A stretch of DNA of 64,000 bases from Flavobacteriaceae bacterium (GCA_022425945.1 JAKMEK010000092.1:1-64000); one strand, 5' to 3'. Positions 18,836 through 29,379 are shown, counted from the first letter of the stretch. Numbers and translations are program-made. The notes: generated from the sequence alone by a model not told the origin.

Positions 18836-19603
18836 CTACTCGCTTTCTTCCAAGTAGACTTTTCGAACTTTTTTAAACAGTTCAGAAGAGTAGACGAAAT
18901 TTGTGACGGCTTCATTGTCGGTTTTAAAAATTTCCTTGTTGCTGCCTTCCCATTTTTTCTCACCGTCTTTTAGGAAAATTATTTTTTCCCCGATTTCCAT
19001 TACTGAATTCATGTCGTGGCTATTGATGACAGTGGTGATTTGGTACTCTTGGGTAATTTCTTGAATGAGGTTATCAATCAAAATAGCTGTTTTAGGATCT
19101 AATCCAGAGTTGGGTTCATCGCAAAACAGATAGTTTGGGTTCATTATAATTGCACGAGCGATGGCTACCCTTTTTTGCATTCCCCCCGAAATTTCTGAAG
19201 GTAGTTTAGCATTAGCATCAATCAGATTTACACGTTTAATGGCAATATTCGCGCGTTCTCGGATTTCATCTGCAGCTGCTTCAGTAAACATTTTCATGGG
19301 AAACATCACGTTTTCCTCTACCGTCATTGAGTCAAATAGCGCGCTACCCTGAAAGACCATTCCCATATCTTGACGCAAGAGAGAGCGTTCCTTTTCTGTC
19401 ATTTGAGAGAGTGGATTTTGATTGTAAGATATTTCCCCTTCACTTGCTTGATGAAGCCCAAGGATACATTTGAGAAAGACTGTTTTTCCAGATCCACTCT
19501 GACCAATAATTAGATTGGTTTTTCCTTGTTCAAAAACGGTTGAAACCCCTTTTAAAACCTCAGTTTCTCCAAACGATTTTTTTAAATTGTTAATTTCGAT
19601 CAT
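18836..19603 (-). CDS. ABC transporter ATP-binding protein (MlaF-like)
   Basis: 255 aa; Walker A IGQSGSGKT, signature ISGGMQKRVAIARAI, Walker B YLFCDEPNSGLDP. Confidence 0.92.
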   Translation of the reverse strand: MIEINNLKKSFGETEVLKGVSTVFEQGKTNLIIGQSGSGKTVFLKCILGLHQASEGEISYNQNPLSQMTEKERSLLRQDMGMVFQGSALFDSMTVEENVMFPMKMFTEAAADEIRERANIAIKRVNLIDANAKLPSEISGGMQKRVAIARAIIMNPNYLFCDEPNSGLDPKTAILIDNLIQEITQEYQITTVINSHDMNSVMEIGEKIIFLKDGEKKWEGSNKEIFKTDNEAVTNFVYSSELFKKVRKVYLEESE

Positions 19604-20344
19604 CTAGGTTAGTAAAAAGTTAGTGACAAAGGAATTCATTAAAATGATCGCCACACTGGTCCAGACAAAGGAAGTGGTGCTTGCTTTTCCGACACCTAGT
19701 GCACCTCCTTTCATGAAATAGCCATGATACGAGGGTATGGTAGCCAAAAGCATGGCAAAGAGAAATGTTTTTATAAATGCATAGGTGACATGAAAGGCGT
19801 TGAAGTCTAATTGCAGGCCTTCTACAAAGTCTGCATGGGCAGAAAAACCACCAGTAATACAAGCAACATACCCACCGAAAATTCCTAAAAACATTGAAAT
19901 AACAATGATGAAGGGGTAAAGTGTCATGGCGGCTATCTTGGGAAAAATAAGGTAATTGTAGGTATTTACTCCCATGACTTCAAGTGCATCGATTTGTTCA
20001 GTGACCCGCATGGTTCCAATGGATGAGGTGATGAAAGAGCCCACTTTTCCAGCCATAATAATGGAGATAAAGGTAGGTGCAAATTCTAAAATGATGGACT
20101 GTCGCGTGGCATAGCCAACGAGGTATTTTGGGAGTAAGGGATTGTCAGAGTTAATTGCTGTCTGGATAGCGACAACACCTCCGACAAAAAAGGAGATGAA
20201 TGCAACAATGCCTAGTGACCCGATTATTAGATCGTCAATTTCACGAACGACAAGTTTTCTTAATACAGAAGATTTGGTGAATTTTCCAAAGGTTTTTTGG
20301 AGCATAATAAAATATCTTCCTATGTGCTCAAGCAATTTTATCAT
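19604..20344 (-). CDS. MlaE-family ABC transporter permease
   Basis: 246 aa; IGSLGIVAFISFFVGGVVAIQTA, PTFISIIMAGKVGSFITSSIGTMRVTEQIDALEVMGVNTYNYLIFPK. Confidence 0.92.
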   Translation of the reverse strand: MIKLLEHIGRYFIMLQKTFGKFTKSSVLRKLVVREIDDLIIGSLGIVAFISFFVGGVVAIQTAINSDNPLLPKYLVGYATRQSIILEFAPTFISIIMAGKVGSFITSSIGTMRVTEQIDALEVMGVNTYNYLIFPKIAAMTLYPFIIVISMFLGIFGGYVACITGGFSAHADFVEGLQLDFNAFHVTYAFIKTFLFAMLLATIPSYHGYFMKGGALGVGKASTTSFVWTSVAIILMNSFVTNFLLT

Positions 20345-20411
20345 GCTTAAAAGTACACAATTAAGCGGATTTATGCACCAATTAAAATGGGATTATAAGG
20401 CTTTAACCGAA

Positions 20412-21467
20412 TTAAACGCGGTAGGTAATTGCATTGATGTTCATTCCGGCACCTACGCTGGCAAATAAAACAACATCGCCCTTTTCAAGGCTGTGATTTT
20501 CTAAGTCGTTTTTCAGTACTTGATCGTATAAAGTGGGAACGGTAGCAACTGAACTATTGCCAAACTTCTGAATATTCATGGGTAATACCTGCTCGGGAGC
20601 TGCATGTTTGTATAGACGGAAAAAACGTTTTACAATCGCTTCGTCCATTTTCATGTTGGCTTGGTGAATAAAGATTTTCTTTAGGTTTTCGATCGGAACC
20701 CCTGAGGCATCCATACAGGCTTTCATTGCTTGTGGTACGTTCAAGAGTGCAAATTCATAAACTTTACGCCCTTTCATTTTAATGTAACTTAATTTATCTG
20801 CAGGGTCGTTGGACTGCTCGAAATTTAAGATGTCAATTTCGTTGTTCGCAGTATATGTTACTGATTTATGTGAAAGTATGGCACCGCCATCTTCTTTCTT
20901 TTCAATGATAGTTGCGCCTGCTCCGTCGGCAAAGATCATGGAGTCGCGATCAGCATTGTCAACTACACGTGAAAGTGTTTCAGTTCCAATAACCAAACAT
21001 TTATTCGCCATACCAGCTTTGATGAATGCTTTGGCTTGTACCACACCTTCGATCCAACCTGGGCAACCAAATATAAGGTCATAGGCAACACAATTTGGAT
21101 TAATGATGTTGAGGTTCGTTTTTACGATGGATGCAATGCTGGGTAATGCCATGGATTGGCTTGATCCTGCGGGTGTGTTTCCGAAATTATGCGCTACAAT
21201 GATATAATCAATGCTTTCCTGATCGATGCCAGCATCCTTGATTGCCTTTGCAGCAGCCTCAGAGGCTAGGTCAGAAGAGTTTATTTCATCTGGAGCATAA
21301 CGTCGTTCTTCTATTCCAGTAATTGAAGAAAACTTTTCAATGATCTCTTCATTGCTATTTGCAAAGGGCTCACCCTTCTCATCGAGGAAATGATGGGATA
21401 AAAAGTCACTGTTTTTCTGTATGGAAGTTGGGACGGCTCTTCCTGTACCCGAAATAGAAATATTCAT
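20412..21467 (-). CDS. Beta-ketoacyl-ACP synthase III-like protein (FabH family)
   Basis: 351 aa; FGCPGW nucleophile region, IFIHQANMKM, QKFGNSSVATVPTL: Cys/His/Asn triad intact. Confidence 0.85.
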   Translation of the reverse strand: MNISISGTGRAVPTSIQKNSDFLSHHFLDEKGEPFANSNEEIIEKFSSITGIEERRYAPDEINSSDLASEAAAKAIKDAGIDQESIDYIIVAHNFGNTPAGSSQSMALPSIASIVKTNLNIINPNCVAYDLIFGCPGWIEGVVQAKAFIKAGMANKCLVIGTETLSRVVDNADRDSMIFADGAGATIIEKKEDGGAILSHKSVTYTANNEIDILNFEQSNDPADKLSYIKMKGRKVYEFALLNVPQAMKACMDASGVPIENLKKIFIHQANMKMDEAIVKRFFRLYKHAAPEQVLPMNIQKFGNSSVATVPTLYDQVLKNDLENHSLEKGDVVLFASVGAGMNINAITYRV

Positions 21468-21486
21468 AATTAAAGCAATTTCAGTT

Positions 21487-21494
21487 CAAATGTA
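21487..21494 (-). promoter_or_regulatory. Putative -7 element (TACATTTG) for the KAS III-like gene
   Basis: Reverse complement of caaatgta, 19 nt upstream of the ATG. Confidence 0.35.
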
Positions 21495-21599
21495 TAATTT
21501 GCGCTGCATTGTTACATAAATGAGGTAAAAATCGAACGATTTTCAACCTATGCATAATTCTATTTATCTGTTGATAATAAATATTTAATTCACTCTTTT

Positions 21600-21728
21600 T
21601 CAATTGATTGAATAGGATTCTACCGATGGACAACTGCAGATAAGATTACGATCTCCAAAGGCTTCGTCTACTCTTCTGACAGAAGGCCAAAATTTGTTTT
21701 CTCGAACAAATTCTAGCGGATATAATGC
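21600..21728 (-). other. Out-of-frame 42-aa C-terminal segment of gcvP plus stop
   Basis: Hand translation: [42 protein letters not shown]; matches the canonical GcvP C-terminus. Confidence 0.93.
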
Positions 21729-24430
21729 TTTTTGCGACTATACTTAAAGTTCCATTCGTCTACCGTAGCCATTTCAAGTGTGTGGGGTGCATTTTTCAAC
21801 AAGCTATGCTCATCATGGTGGTCGCTTGCTGCAATTTCTGCAGCGATGGAAATCATCGCATCACAAAAACGGTCAATTTCAGCTAAATTTTCACTTTCGG
21901 TTGGTTCAATCATCATGGTTCCGGCTACGGGAAAAGATACTGTAGGCGCATGAAAACCATAATCCATTAAACGTTTAGCGACATCTACCACTTCAATGCC
22001 TTGCTCCTTAAATGGGCGCAGGTCAATGATGAGTTCATGCGCAGAGCGACCATTGTCTCCAACATAGAGTACAGGATAGGCCCCTTCTATTCTTTCTTTG
22101 ATGTAATTTGCATTGAGTATTGCAATTTCTGTAGCTTCTTGAAGCCCTTTACTTCCTAGCATTTCAATGTAGCCATATGAGATGAGGCAGGCGAGCGCCG
22201 ATCCCCAAGGTGCTGCAGAAATGGCCTCAATGGCTTGGTCTCCACCAGTAGCGATAATTGGATTAGAGGGTAGGAAGGGAGCCAAGTGTGCAGCTACGCA
22301 AATTGGTCCAACGCCTGGTCCACCTCCTCCATGTGGGATGGCAAAGGTTTTGTGAAGGTTCAGGTGGCATACGTCTGCACCAATGGCTGCAGGACTGGTA
22401 AGTCCAACCTGTGCATTCATGTTTGCTCCGTCCATATAGACTTGGCCTCCATGTTCGTGAATCAATGCCGTGATACTTTTTATATTGGCCTCAAAGACCC
22501 CGTGCGTCGATGGGTAAGTTACCATCAGAGCAGATAAATGATCTTTGTGTTCAAGCACTTTTTCTTGAAGATCGATCCAGTCAATATTCCCTCTTTCGTC
22601 TGTTTTTGTAACGACCACTTTCATTCCTGCCATTACGGCTGAAGCTGGGTTTGTTCCGTGTGCTGAGGCGGGTATAATACACACATCTCGATGATGGTCC
22701 CCACGTGATTGGTGGTAGGCACGTATGACCATAAGACCAGAATATTCACCTTGAGCACCTGAATTGGGCTGAAGAGAGGTTGCTGCAAAGCCAGTAACAA
22801 TATTTAGCTGATGTGTTAAGGCGTTCAATACTTCTTGATAACCTTTCACCTGATCTAGGGGAGCAAATGGATGAAGACTTCCCCACTGCGGTGAGCTAAG
22901 GGGTAGCATCTCACTAGCGGCATTGAGTTTCATTGTACATGAGCCCAAGGATATCATCGAATGGTTTAAAGCCAAATCTTTGCGTTCTAATTTCTTTATG
23001 TAGCGCATCAGGGCAGTCTCCGAATGGTAAGAATTGAACACAGGATGTGTCATGAAATCACTCATTCGAATTAGGTTTGAAGGTATGCGCTCAAGGTCTT
23101 CCGTGACTGTAGGAATTTCTTTTTCAGCATAAGTAGTAAAGACAGAAACCAATTGCTCGAAATCTTCAGAGGTCGTTGCCTCGTTTAAAGAAATTGTTGC
23201 TGAGCTCGTATCGGGATAGAATAAGTTAATCTCATGCTCTAGCGCAATGGGTTGTAACTTTTTTGCATCTACACTAAGGTGCAGGGTGTCAAAATAAGCC
23301 CTGTTGTTTTGTTGAATTCCCAAACCGTTTAAAACGGATTCAAGCTTTTTAGCTTTGTTGTGAATTTCAGTTGCTATGGCTTTCAATCCTTTAGGGCCAT
23401 GGTAAACAGCGTACATACCTGCCATTACGGCCAACAAAACTTGAGCTGTACAGATGTTTGAGGTTGCACGATCTCTTTTTATGTGCTGCTCTCTGGTTTG
23501 AAGCGCCATTCTAAGTGCAGGTTTTCCATCCAAATCCCTTGTTTGTCCAATGATTCTTCCTGGGATATTTCTTTTGTAGGCCTGTTTTGTAGCAAAATAG
23601 GCGGCATGAGGTCCTCCATAGCCAAGGGGAATACCAAAGCGTTGAGTTGTGCCCACCACAACATCAACATCGTATTTTCCCGGAGCCTCTAGGAGGGTGA
23701 GTGATAGTAAGTCAGCTGCAACGACAATTTTTATCTCATGTGCTTTTGCACGCTCTACCAAAGCAGGTAAGTCTACGATTGTCCCATTTTTATCTGGATA
23801 CTGGAAAAAAGCTCCAAAGAATGCTGAACTTGGTGTAAAGTCGCTTTCTTTTCCAAGAATAATTTCAATGCCTACTGGTGTAGCACGTGTGCGTAGGAGT
23901 GCGATGGTTTGTGGGAGCGTATTTTCTGCAACGAAGAATTGATTGGCATTATTTTTCTTTTGCTCTCTTGTGCGAACAGCATAAAGCAGACTCATTGCTT
24001 CAGCAGCAGCCGTGCTTTCGTCCAATAGGGAAGCGTTGGCGAGTTCCATGCCGGTTAAGTCAGTTACCACTGTTTGGTAATTGAATAAGGCTTCCAGTCT
24101 TCCTTGTGCTATTTCTGCTTGATATGGGGTATAAGCAGTGTACCATCCTGGATTTTCTAAAATGTTTCGTTGAATAACGGCAGGTACAATTGCGGGGTGA
24201 TAACCTAGTCCGATATAATTGTCAAATAATACATTCTTGTTGGAAAGCGCTTGAATTTTCTTTTGATAGGCATATTCAGAAATACCCTCGGGTAAAGCAA
24301 GCGGATTGGCTAAACGAATGTCAGCCGGAATGGTTTCGTTGATGAGGGTAGCAATGCTATCTACGCCAATTGTTTTAAGCATTTTTGCTCTTTCATTTTC
24401 ATTTGGACCTAAGTGTCTGTTCACGAACAT
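21600..24430 (-). CDS. gcvP: Glycine dehydrogenase (aminomethyl-transferring), single-chain P-protein, with apparent -1 frameshift near the 3' end
   Basis: 905-aa ORF (21713-24430) with [46 protein letters not shown]. The conserved C-terminus ([42 protein letters not shown]) continues in the -1 frame to 21600. Confidence 0.93.
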
Positions 24431-24445
24431 AAGCTACTTTTTTTG

Positions 24446-24453
24446 CAAATTTA
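24446..24453 (-). promoter_or_regulatory. Putative -7 element (TAAATTTG) for gcvP
   Basis: Reverse complement of caaattta, 16 nt upstream of the gcvP ATG. Confidence 0.4.
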
Positions 24454-24540
24454 CTTTAATATTCCAGAAGACTTTGTGCGATTGATGTTCAGTTATGGAC
24501 AAGTTTTCAACCTTACGGTTTAACTTATAAACACTTTCGT

Positions 24541-24548
24541 TAATTTTG
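24541..24548 (+). promoter_or_regulatory. Putative -7 element (TAATTTTG) immediately before the ATG at 24553
   Basis: TAnnTTTG match with only 4 nt between the motif and the ATG. Confidence 0.4.
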
Positions 24549-24552
24549 CCCC

Positions 24553-25356
24553 ATGGGCGTATTAAGTCGATTTTTCCTCGGGTATGTAAAAGGTAATTTT
24601 CATGTGGCTTGCATGGTCCTATGTTTTTATGAGATTACCCAGCTAAGGTGGGGCTTTTCATCGTTTTTAAATGATCAATTGTTGGTATTGTGTCTTTCGT
24701 TTCTAGCTTACAACGGAATCCGTCATTATCCTTTTGTCCACTTTAAGCAGTCATTTCCACCCTACTATTTGGCTTTGTTTTTTGTTGCTTTTTTTTACAG
24801 TGGTTTTTTGTTTTTGGGACGATCCATGGAAGAGCAATTATTGCTTTTTTGTTGCTTTCTTTTGAGTTTGGCATATACCATTCCTTTTCCAAGAAAGCAT
24901 AAAAATCTCCGAAACAGATATGGACTAAAAATATTAATTGTTGCCTTATGTTGGACCTTACTAACGGCAGTATTTCCTTTGCTCGGCCTTGCTGTCTTTG
25001 AGGGTGCTCATTATCTTTTTTTTGTAGAGCGTTTTATCATGGTAGTTGTGGCAACCCTGCCTTTTGAGATTCGAGATTCGTCGGCAGATGATCAAGACTT
25101 AGGTACCATTCCGCAACTTATTGGTTGTCAATTCACTAAGCTTTTGGGCTACGGTTTGCTTTTACTTTTGGTTTTTTTAATTGTGTTTAATCCAGCGTTT
25201 TCCCTTGCAGAAGCCAGTGCAATGGGTGCTATGTTATTGACTTATTGTATATCCTTGTATTTTATTCAGCCTTCGAGTCCAAAAAACAGTACATTGTTTT
25301 GGGTGGAGGCGATTCCTTTGGTGGGCTTCATGATTTATTTTTTTAATCCTTTTTAG
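24553..25356 (+). CDS. UbiA-prenyltransferase-like polytopic membrane protein (divergent)
   Basis: 267 aa, multiple TM segments; SLAYTIPFPRKHKNLRNRYGLKILIVALCWTLLTAVFPLL and LPFEIRDSSADDQDLGTIPQLIG resemble UbiA loop 1 distal part and loop 2. Confidence 0.65.
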   Translation: MGVLSRFFLGYVKGNFHVACMVLCFYEITQLRWGFSSFLNDQLLVLCLSFLAYNGIRHYPFVHFKQSFPPYYLALFFVAFFYSGFLFLGRSMEEQLLLFCCFLLSLAYTIPFPRKHKNLRNRYGLKILIVALCWTLLTAVFPLLGLAVFEGAHYLFFVERFIMVVVATLPFEIRDSSADDQDLGTIPQLIGCQFTKLLGYGLLLLLVFLIVFNPAFSLAEASAMGAMLLTYCISLYFIQPSSPKNSTLFWVEAIPLVGFMIYFFNPF

Positions 25357-25357
25357 T

Positions 25358-25705
25358 ATGTATTTTCTATTGTTAGTTCTTTTTTCTCAAACCATCAGTA
25401 ATCTTCAAAGTGTAGATGATTTTGCAGTTTTAATGGGACAAGAGTATGTTTTGGTGGATGTTCGATCGGCCGAGGAATTTGCACAAGGAGCCTTACCTAA
25501 TGCTATAAACATATCGGTGAATGCGATAGATTTCCCCTTTGAAATTAGTCGTTTAGACAAAGATTTACCAGTGCTTATATATTGTAAGTCAGGTGCGAGA
25601 AGTGCACGTGCTGCCATAGCAATGAAGGCCCTAGGGTTCGAAACAATACACGAATTAGAAGGAGGTTATTTGGCTTGGGAGGCAGCAAAAAAATTAAAAC
25701 ACTAG
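25358..25705 (+). CDS. Rhodanese-like domain protein, probably exported
   Basis: 115 aa; VLVDVRSAEEFAQGALPNAINI, active-site loop YCKSGARSARAA, GFETIHELEGGYLAW. Confidence 0.9.
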   Translation: MYFLLLVLFSQTISNLQSVDDFAVLMGQEYVLVDVRSAEEFAQGALPNAINISVNAIDFPFEISRLDKDLPVLIYCKSGARSARAAIAMKALGFETIHELEGGYLAWEAAKKLKH

Positions 25706-27709
25706 GCCAGCTCTTTTTAGCAAAGCTTTAGGATCAGGCTTTTTCCCACGGAATCGTTCATACAACTTCATGGGGTGTTCCGTTCCTCCTTTTGATAAAA
25801 CATGATCATGAAAAGACTGTGCAGTTTCGCTGTCAAATATTCCTTTTTCAAGAAATAATTCAAAGGCATCCGCATCCAATACTTCTGCCCATTTGTAACT
25901 ATAATATCCAGCAGAATATCCACCTTGAAATATGTGCGAAAAGGCAGTGCTCATGCAACTTTCTGGACTGTCTTCTGAAAATTGAAAAGGTTGCATTATA
26001 GCTTTTTCATGTGCCTTAACTGCATTGATTTTTGGTCCATTTTCACCATGCCATGAGAGGTCTAGAAAACCAAAACTCAGTTGTCTTAGCGTTTGAAGCC
26101 CCTGTTGAAATTGTCCTGCTTTTTTGATTTTATCAATGTAATCTTGAGGAATAAGTGCATTGGTTTCAAAGTGCTGAGCAAATAGCGCAAGTGCTTCAGG
26201 TTGATAGCACCAATTTTCTAAGACTTGACTGGGCAATTCAACAAAATCCCAAGACACGCTAGTGCCACTCAGTGCCCCATAGGTTGTGTTGGCTAACATG
26301 CCATGAAGGGCATGTCCAAATTCATGAAAAAGTGTTGTCACTTCATTGAAACTGATTAGGGCTGGTTTTTCTTTTGTCGGTGGAGAGAAATTACACACAA
26401 TAGAAATATGTGGACGAACACCTTCGCTTTGAGCGCGATAAGACGTCATCCAAGCCCCATTGCGTTTTCCTTCTCTTGGATGAAAGTCAGCGTATAATAC
26501 AGCATGAAATTCACCTTCTTTTTTTACTTCATAGGCTTCAACATCAGGGTGATATGTTTCAATTTCAGCATTGATTTTGAAGCTTAAGCCGTACAGTTTT
26601 TCTACAATATCAAATAAACCATTCAGTACTTTTGGAAGGGCGAAATAAGGTTTTAATTCCTCTTCATTGAACGCAAAACGTTCTTGTTTTATTTTTTCCG
26701 AAATGAAACTTGTGTCCCATTTTTCTACCTTGTCATAGCCCAATCGATCTTTTCCAAATACTTGAATTTCTTCCCATTCTTCTTTTGCTTTCGGGTATGA
26801 TTTATCCTTCAAGTCATTTAGGAAGCTAAGTACGGTTTCTTCATCTTTGGCCATGCGTTCTTCCAATACAAAGGCTGCATGAGATGCATAGCCTAACAGT
26901 TCAGCGCGTTGGTGCTTTAGCGCTACAATAGAAAGAATGATATTTTCATTGTTGTTCTCATTGTTTTGAAAACCTCGTTGACCAAAAGCGTGACTCATTT
27001 GTTGACGCAATTCCCTATTTTCAGCATAGGTCATAAATGGAACATAACTTGGGTAATCTAGGGTGAATAGCCATCCTTCTAATTGTTTAGCCTCTGCCAT
27101 TTGTTTCGCCATGTCAATAGCACTATCTGGAAGCCCCCTTAGGTCGTCTTCTTTGGAAATGTGCAGGGAAAATGCATTGCTGTCGGCCAATACATTTTCG
27201 CCAAAATTGAGGCTCAATTTAGCGAGTTCTTGATCGATCTCACGCAAACGATTTTTCTGTTCTTCATTGAGTAAAGCACCATTTCGAACAAATCCTTTGT
27301 ATTCTTTTTCAAGAAGTGTTTTTTGTTCTACTGAGAGATTTCCAGTGTCTCCTTCATAAACGGTTTTGATACGTTTAAATAGGGTGGCATTTAGGCGGAT
27401 GTCGTTTTGTAATTTGGTGAGTAGGGGTGCAGCTTTTTGGGTAACTTCTTGTAATTCGGTACTCGTTTCTGCACTATTTAGATTGAAAAGTGCTCCAGAA
27501 ATGATTCCTAGTTTGGCCCCACTTTTTTCAATGGCTTCCAAGGTGTTTACAAAGCTAGGTACTGCGGTATTTGCGCAAATTGTATCTATTTCCTTGAGGG
27601 TAACATCGATTTCATGTTCAATCGCTGGTAAAAAATGAACTGTTTTTATTTGTTCAAATGGTAGGGTCGAGAAGGGGGTCGAAAAGTCGACAAGTAAAGG
27701 GTTTTTCAA
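25694..27709 (-). CDS. M3-family metallopeptidase (oligopeptidase A/Dcp-like)
   Basis: 671 aa; zinc motif TTLFHEFGHALHGML, downstream GTSVSWDFVELPSQVLENW. Confidence 0.92.
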   Translation of the reverse strand: MKNPLLVDFSTPFSTLPFEQIKTVHFLPAIEHEIDVTLKEIDTICANTAVPSFVNTLEAIEKSGAKLGIISGALFNLNSAETSTELQEVTQKAAPLLTKLQNDIRLNATLFKRIKTVYEGDTGNLSVEQKTLLEKEYKGFVRNGALLNEEQKNRLREIDQELAKLSLNFGENVLADSNAFSLHISKEDDLRGLPDSAIDMAKQMAEAKQLEGWLFTLDYPSYVPFMTYAENRELRQQMSHAFGQRGFQNNENNNENIILSIVALKHQRAELLGYASHAAFVLEERMAKDEETVLSFLNDLKDKSYPKAKEEWEEIQVFGKDRLGYDKVEKWDTSFISEKIKQERFAFNEEELKPYFALPKVLNGLFDIVEKLYGLSFKINAEIETYHPDVEAYEVKKEGEFHAVLYADFHPREGKRNGAWMTSYRAQSEGVRPHISIVCNFSPPTKEKPALISFNEVTTLFHEFGHALHGMLANTTYGALSGTSVSWDFVELPSQVLENWCYQPEALALFAQHFETNALIPQDYIDKIKKAGQFQQGLQTLRQLSFGFLDLSWHGENGPKINAVKAHEKAIMQPFQFSEDSPESCMSTAFSHIFQGGYSAGYYSYKWAEVLDADAFELFLEKGIFDSETAQSFHDHVLSKGGTEHPMKLYERFRGKKPDPKALLKRAGLVF

Positions 27710-27719
27710 AAGCGATAAA

Positions 27720-28205
27720 TTAGGGGTTTAGTTTTTTTGAGGAAGCAATCACCTTTGTTTTTAATACTTCTTTATAGGCTAGGATTCGATCCAAAACTGC
27801 CTTGTCAGAAGACCCAATGATCTGTGCGGCGAGAATACCTGCATTTTTTGCTCCATTGAGTGCAACAGTTGCCACAGGTACGCCTCCGGGCATTTGCAAA
27901 ATGGATAAAACAGAATCCCAACCGTCGATAGAGTTACTTGACTTGACAGGAACACCGATGATGGGGAGAGGGCTTATGGAAGCTACCATGCCTGGTAAGT
28001 GAGCTGCGCCCCCAGCTCCGGCGACAATAACTTTGATGCCACGCTGATGTGCCTGCTGTCCATAAGTCATCATTTTTTCTGGTGTACGATGTGCCGAAAC
28101 GATGTCAACTTCATATTCAATCTTCAATTCGGTGAGTACATCGATTGCTTCTTGCATTACGGGTAAGTCTGATTCGCTTCCCATGATAATTCCTACCTGT
28201 GCCAT
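27720..28205 (-). CDS. purE: N5-carboxyaminoimidazole ribonucleotide mutase
   Basis: 161 aa; GIIMGSESDLPVM, SAHRTPEKM, AGAGGAAHLPGMVAS, GVPV. Confidence 0.95.
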   Translation of the reverse strand: MAQVGIIMGSESDLPVMQEAIDVLTELKIEYEVDIVSAHRTPEKMMTYGQQAHQRGIKVIVAGAGGAAHLPGMVASISPLPIIGVPVKSSNSIDGWDSVLSILQMPGGVPVATVALNGAKNAGILAAQIIGSSDKAVLDRILAYKEVLKTKVIASSKKLNP

Positions 28206-29359
28206 TAGTTTGAGATTACTGTGATTATTTTTTTTACTTTTTCTGCGACTTCACGAGCGATGTTAATGTCGTCATTGACAATGGTGACATGTCCCATTTT
28301 ACGGAAAGGTCGTGTGTCTTTTTTGCCATAAATATGAGGTGTAACACCTTCTAAGGAGAGGGCTTGTTCAATATTGTTGTAATGAACTTGGCCAGTATGT
28401 CCTTCTGCACCAACAAGGTTGACCATTACTCCGGCAACGGTTGCATTGGTGCTTCCTAGAGGTAGCCCTAACACAGCGCGAATGTGTTGTTCGAACTGAT
28501 CAGTTAAAGAAGTTTCAATGGTCAAATGTCCACTGTTGTGTGCGCGCGGGGCAACTTCATTAACCATTATTTCGCCTTCTTCAGTAAGGAATAGTTCCAC
28601 CGCAAGCAAGCCAACATGAGAAAATGCTTCGGCGGTTTTGATAGCTATTTCTGTAGCTTTTTTCTTGATGCTTTCGCTAATTCGGGCGGGACAAAGAACG
28701 TATTCTACTTGATTTGCTTCAGGATGAAACTCCATTTCAACAACAGGATATGTTTTCATTTCTCCCTTAGCGTTACGTGCGACAATAACCGCCAATTCAT
28801 GGGTGAAGGGCACCAATTCCTCTGCAATACATTCTTGGTCGTTCAGTTGATCGATGTCTTGTTTCGATCGAATAATACTTACTCCATTTCCATCGTATCC
28901 CATAAGTGCTGCTTTCCAAACAAAAGGATAGTTCAGTTTACCGGTTTCCAATGCTTGTCGAAGCACAGCAGTGTTTTCAAAACGTTGATGTTTTGAGGTT
29001 GGAATTTGGTTTTGCTGGTAAAAATCTTTTTGTACACCTTTGTTTTGGATTAATTCCAAGGTGGCTGCGCTGGGGTATACTTGAACGCCTTCTTTTTCTA
29101 ATTGACGCAATGCTTCGGTGTTTACGTGCTCAATTTCGATGGTAATGACGTCTAGGTGCTTGCCAAAGTCGTAGACGGTTTGGTAATCTTTGAAGTCTCC
29201 TTGCGAAAAGTGATCACAGGCTAATTTTGCGGGTGCGCTTTGACTTGGGTCCAAAACATGTGTGGTGATGTCCCACTTTCGTGTGGTATACAAGAGCATT
29301 TTGCCCAATTGGCCTCCGCCTAAGATGCCTAATTTCGCTGTGGAAGAGAAGTATTGCAT
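28205..29359 (-). CDS. purK: 5-(carboxyamino)imidazole ribonucleotide synthase
   Basis: Start re-set to MQYFSSTAKLGILGGGQLGKML because a TATTTTTG -7 motif (29372-29379) overlaps the upstream ATG at 29374. ATP-grasp motifs; EVAPRAHNSGHLTIE. Confidence 0.94.
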   Translation of the reverse strand: MQYFSSTAKLGILGGGQLGKMLLYTTRKWDITTHVLDPSQSAPAKLACDHFSQGDFKDYQTVYDFGKHLDVITIEIEHVNTEALRQLEKEGVQVYPSAATLELIQNKGVQKDFYQQNQIPTSKHQRFENTAVLRQALETGKLNYPFVWKAALMGYDGNGVSIIRSKQDIDQLNDQECIAEELVPFTHELAVIVARNAKGEMKTYPVVEMEFHPEANQVEYVLCPARISESIKKKATEIAIKTAEAFSHVGLLAVELFLTEEGEIMVNEVAPRAHNSGHLTIETSLTDQFEQHIRAVLGLPLGSTNATVAGVMVNLVGAEGHTGQVHYNNIEQALSLEGVTPHIYGKKDTRPFRKMGHVTIVNDDINIAREVAEKVKKIITVISN

Positions 29360-29371
29360 AAAACTTTTCCA

Positions 29372-29379
29372 CAAAAATA
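29372..29379 (-). promoter_or_regulatory. Putative -7 element (TATTTTTG) for purK
   Basis: Reverse complement of caaaaata, 12 nt upstream of the re-set purK start. Confidence 0.4.

Noticed and set aside
24431-24552. Possible glycine riboswitch upstream of gcvP
   Set aside because: The leader from the predicted -7 box to the ATG is too short (about 15 nt) and no glycine-riboswitch-like core was seen.
28616-28996. 126-aa plus-strand ORF antisense to purK
   Set aside because: Antisense shadow of a conserved gene; Cys/Phe-rich low-plausibility protein with no start context.
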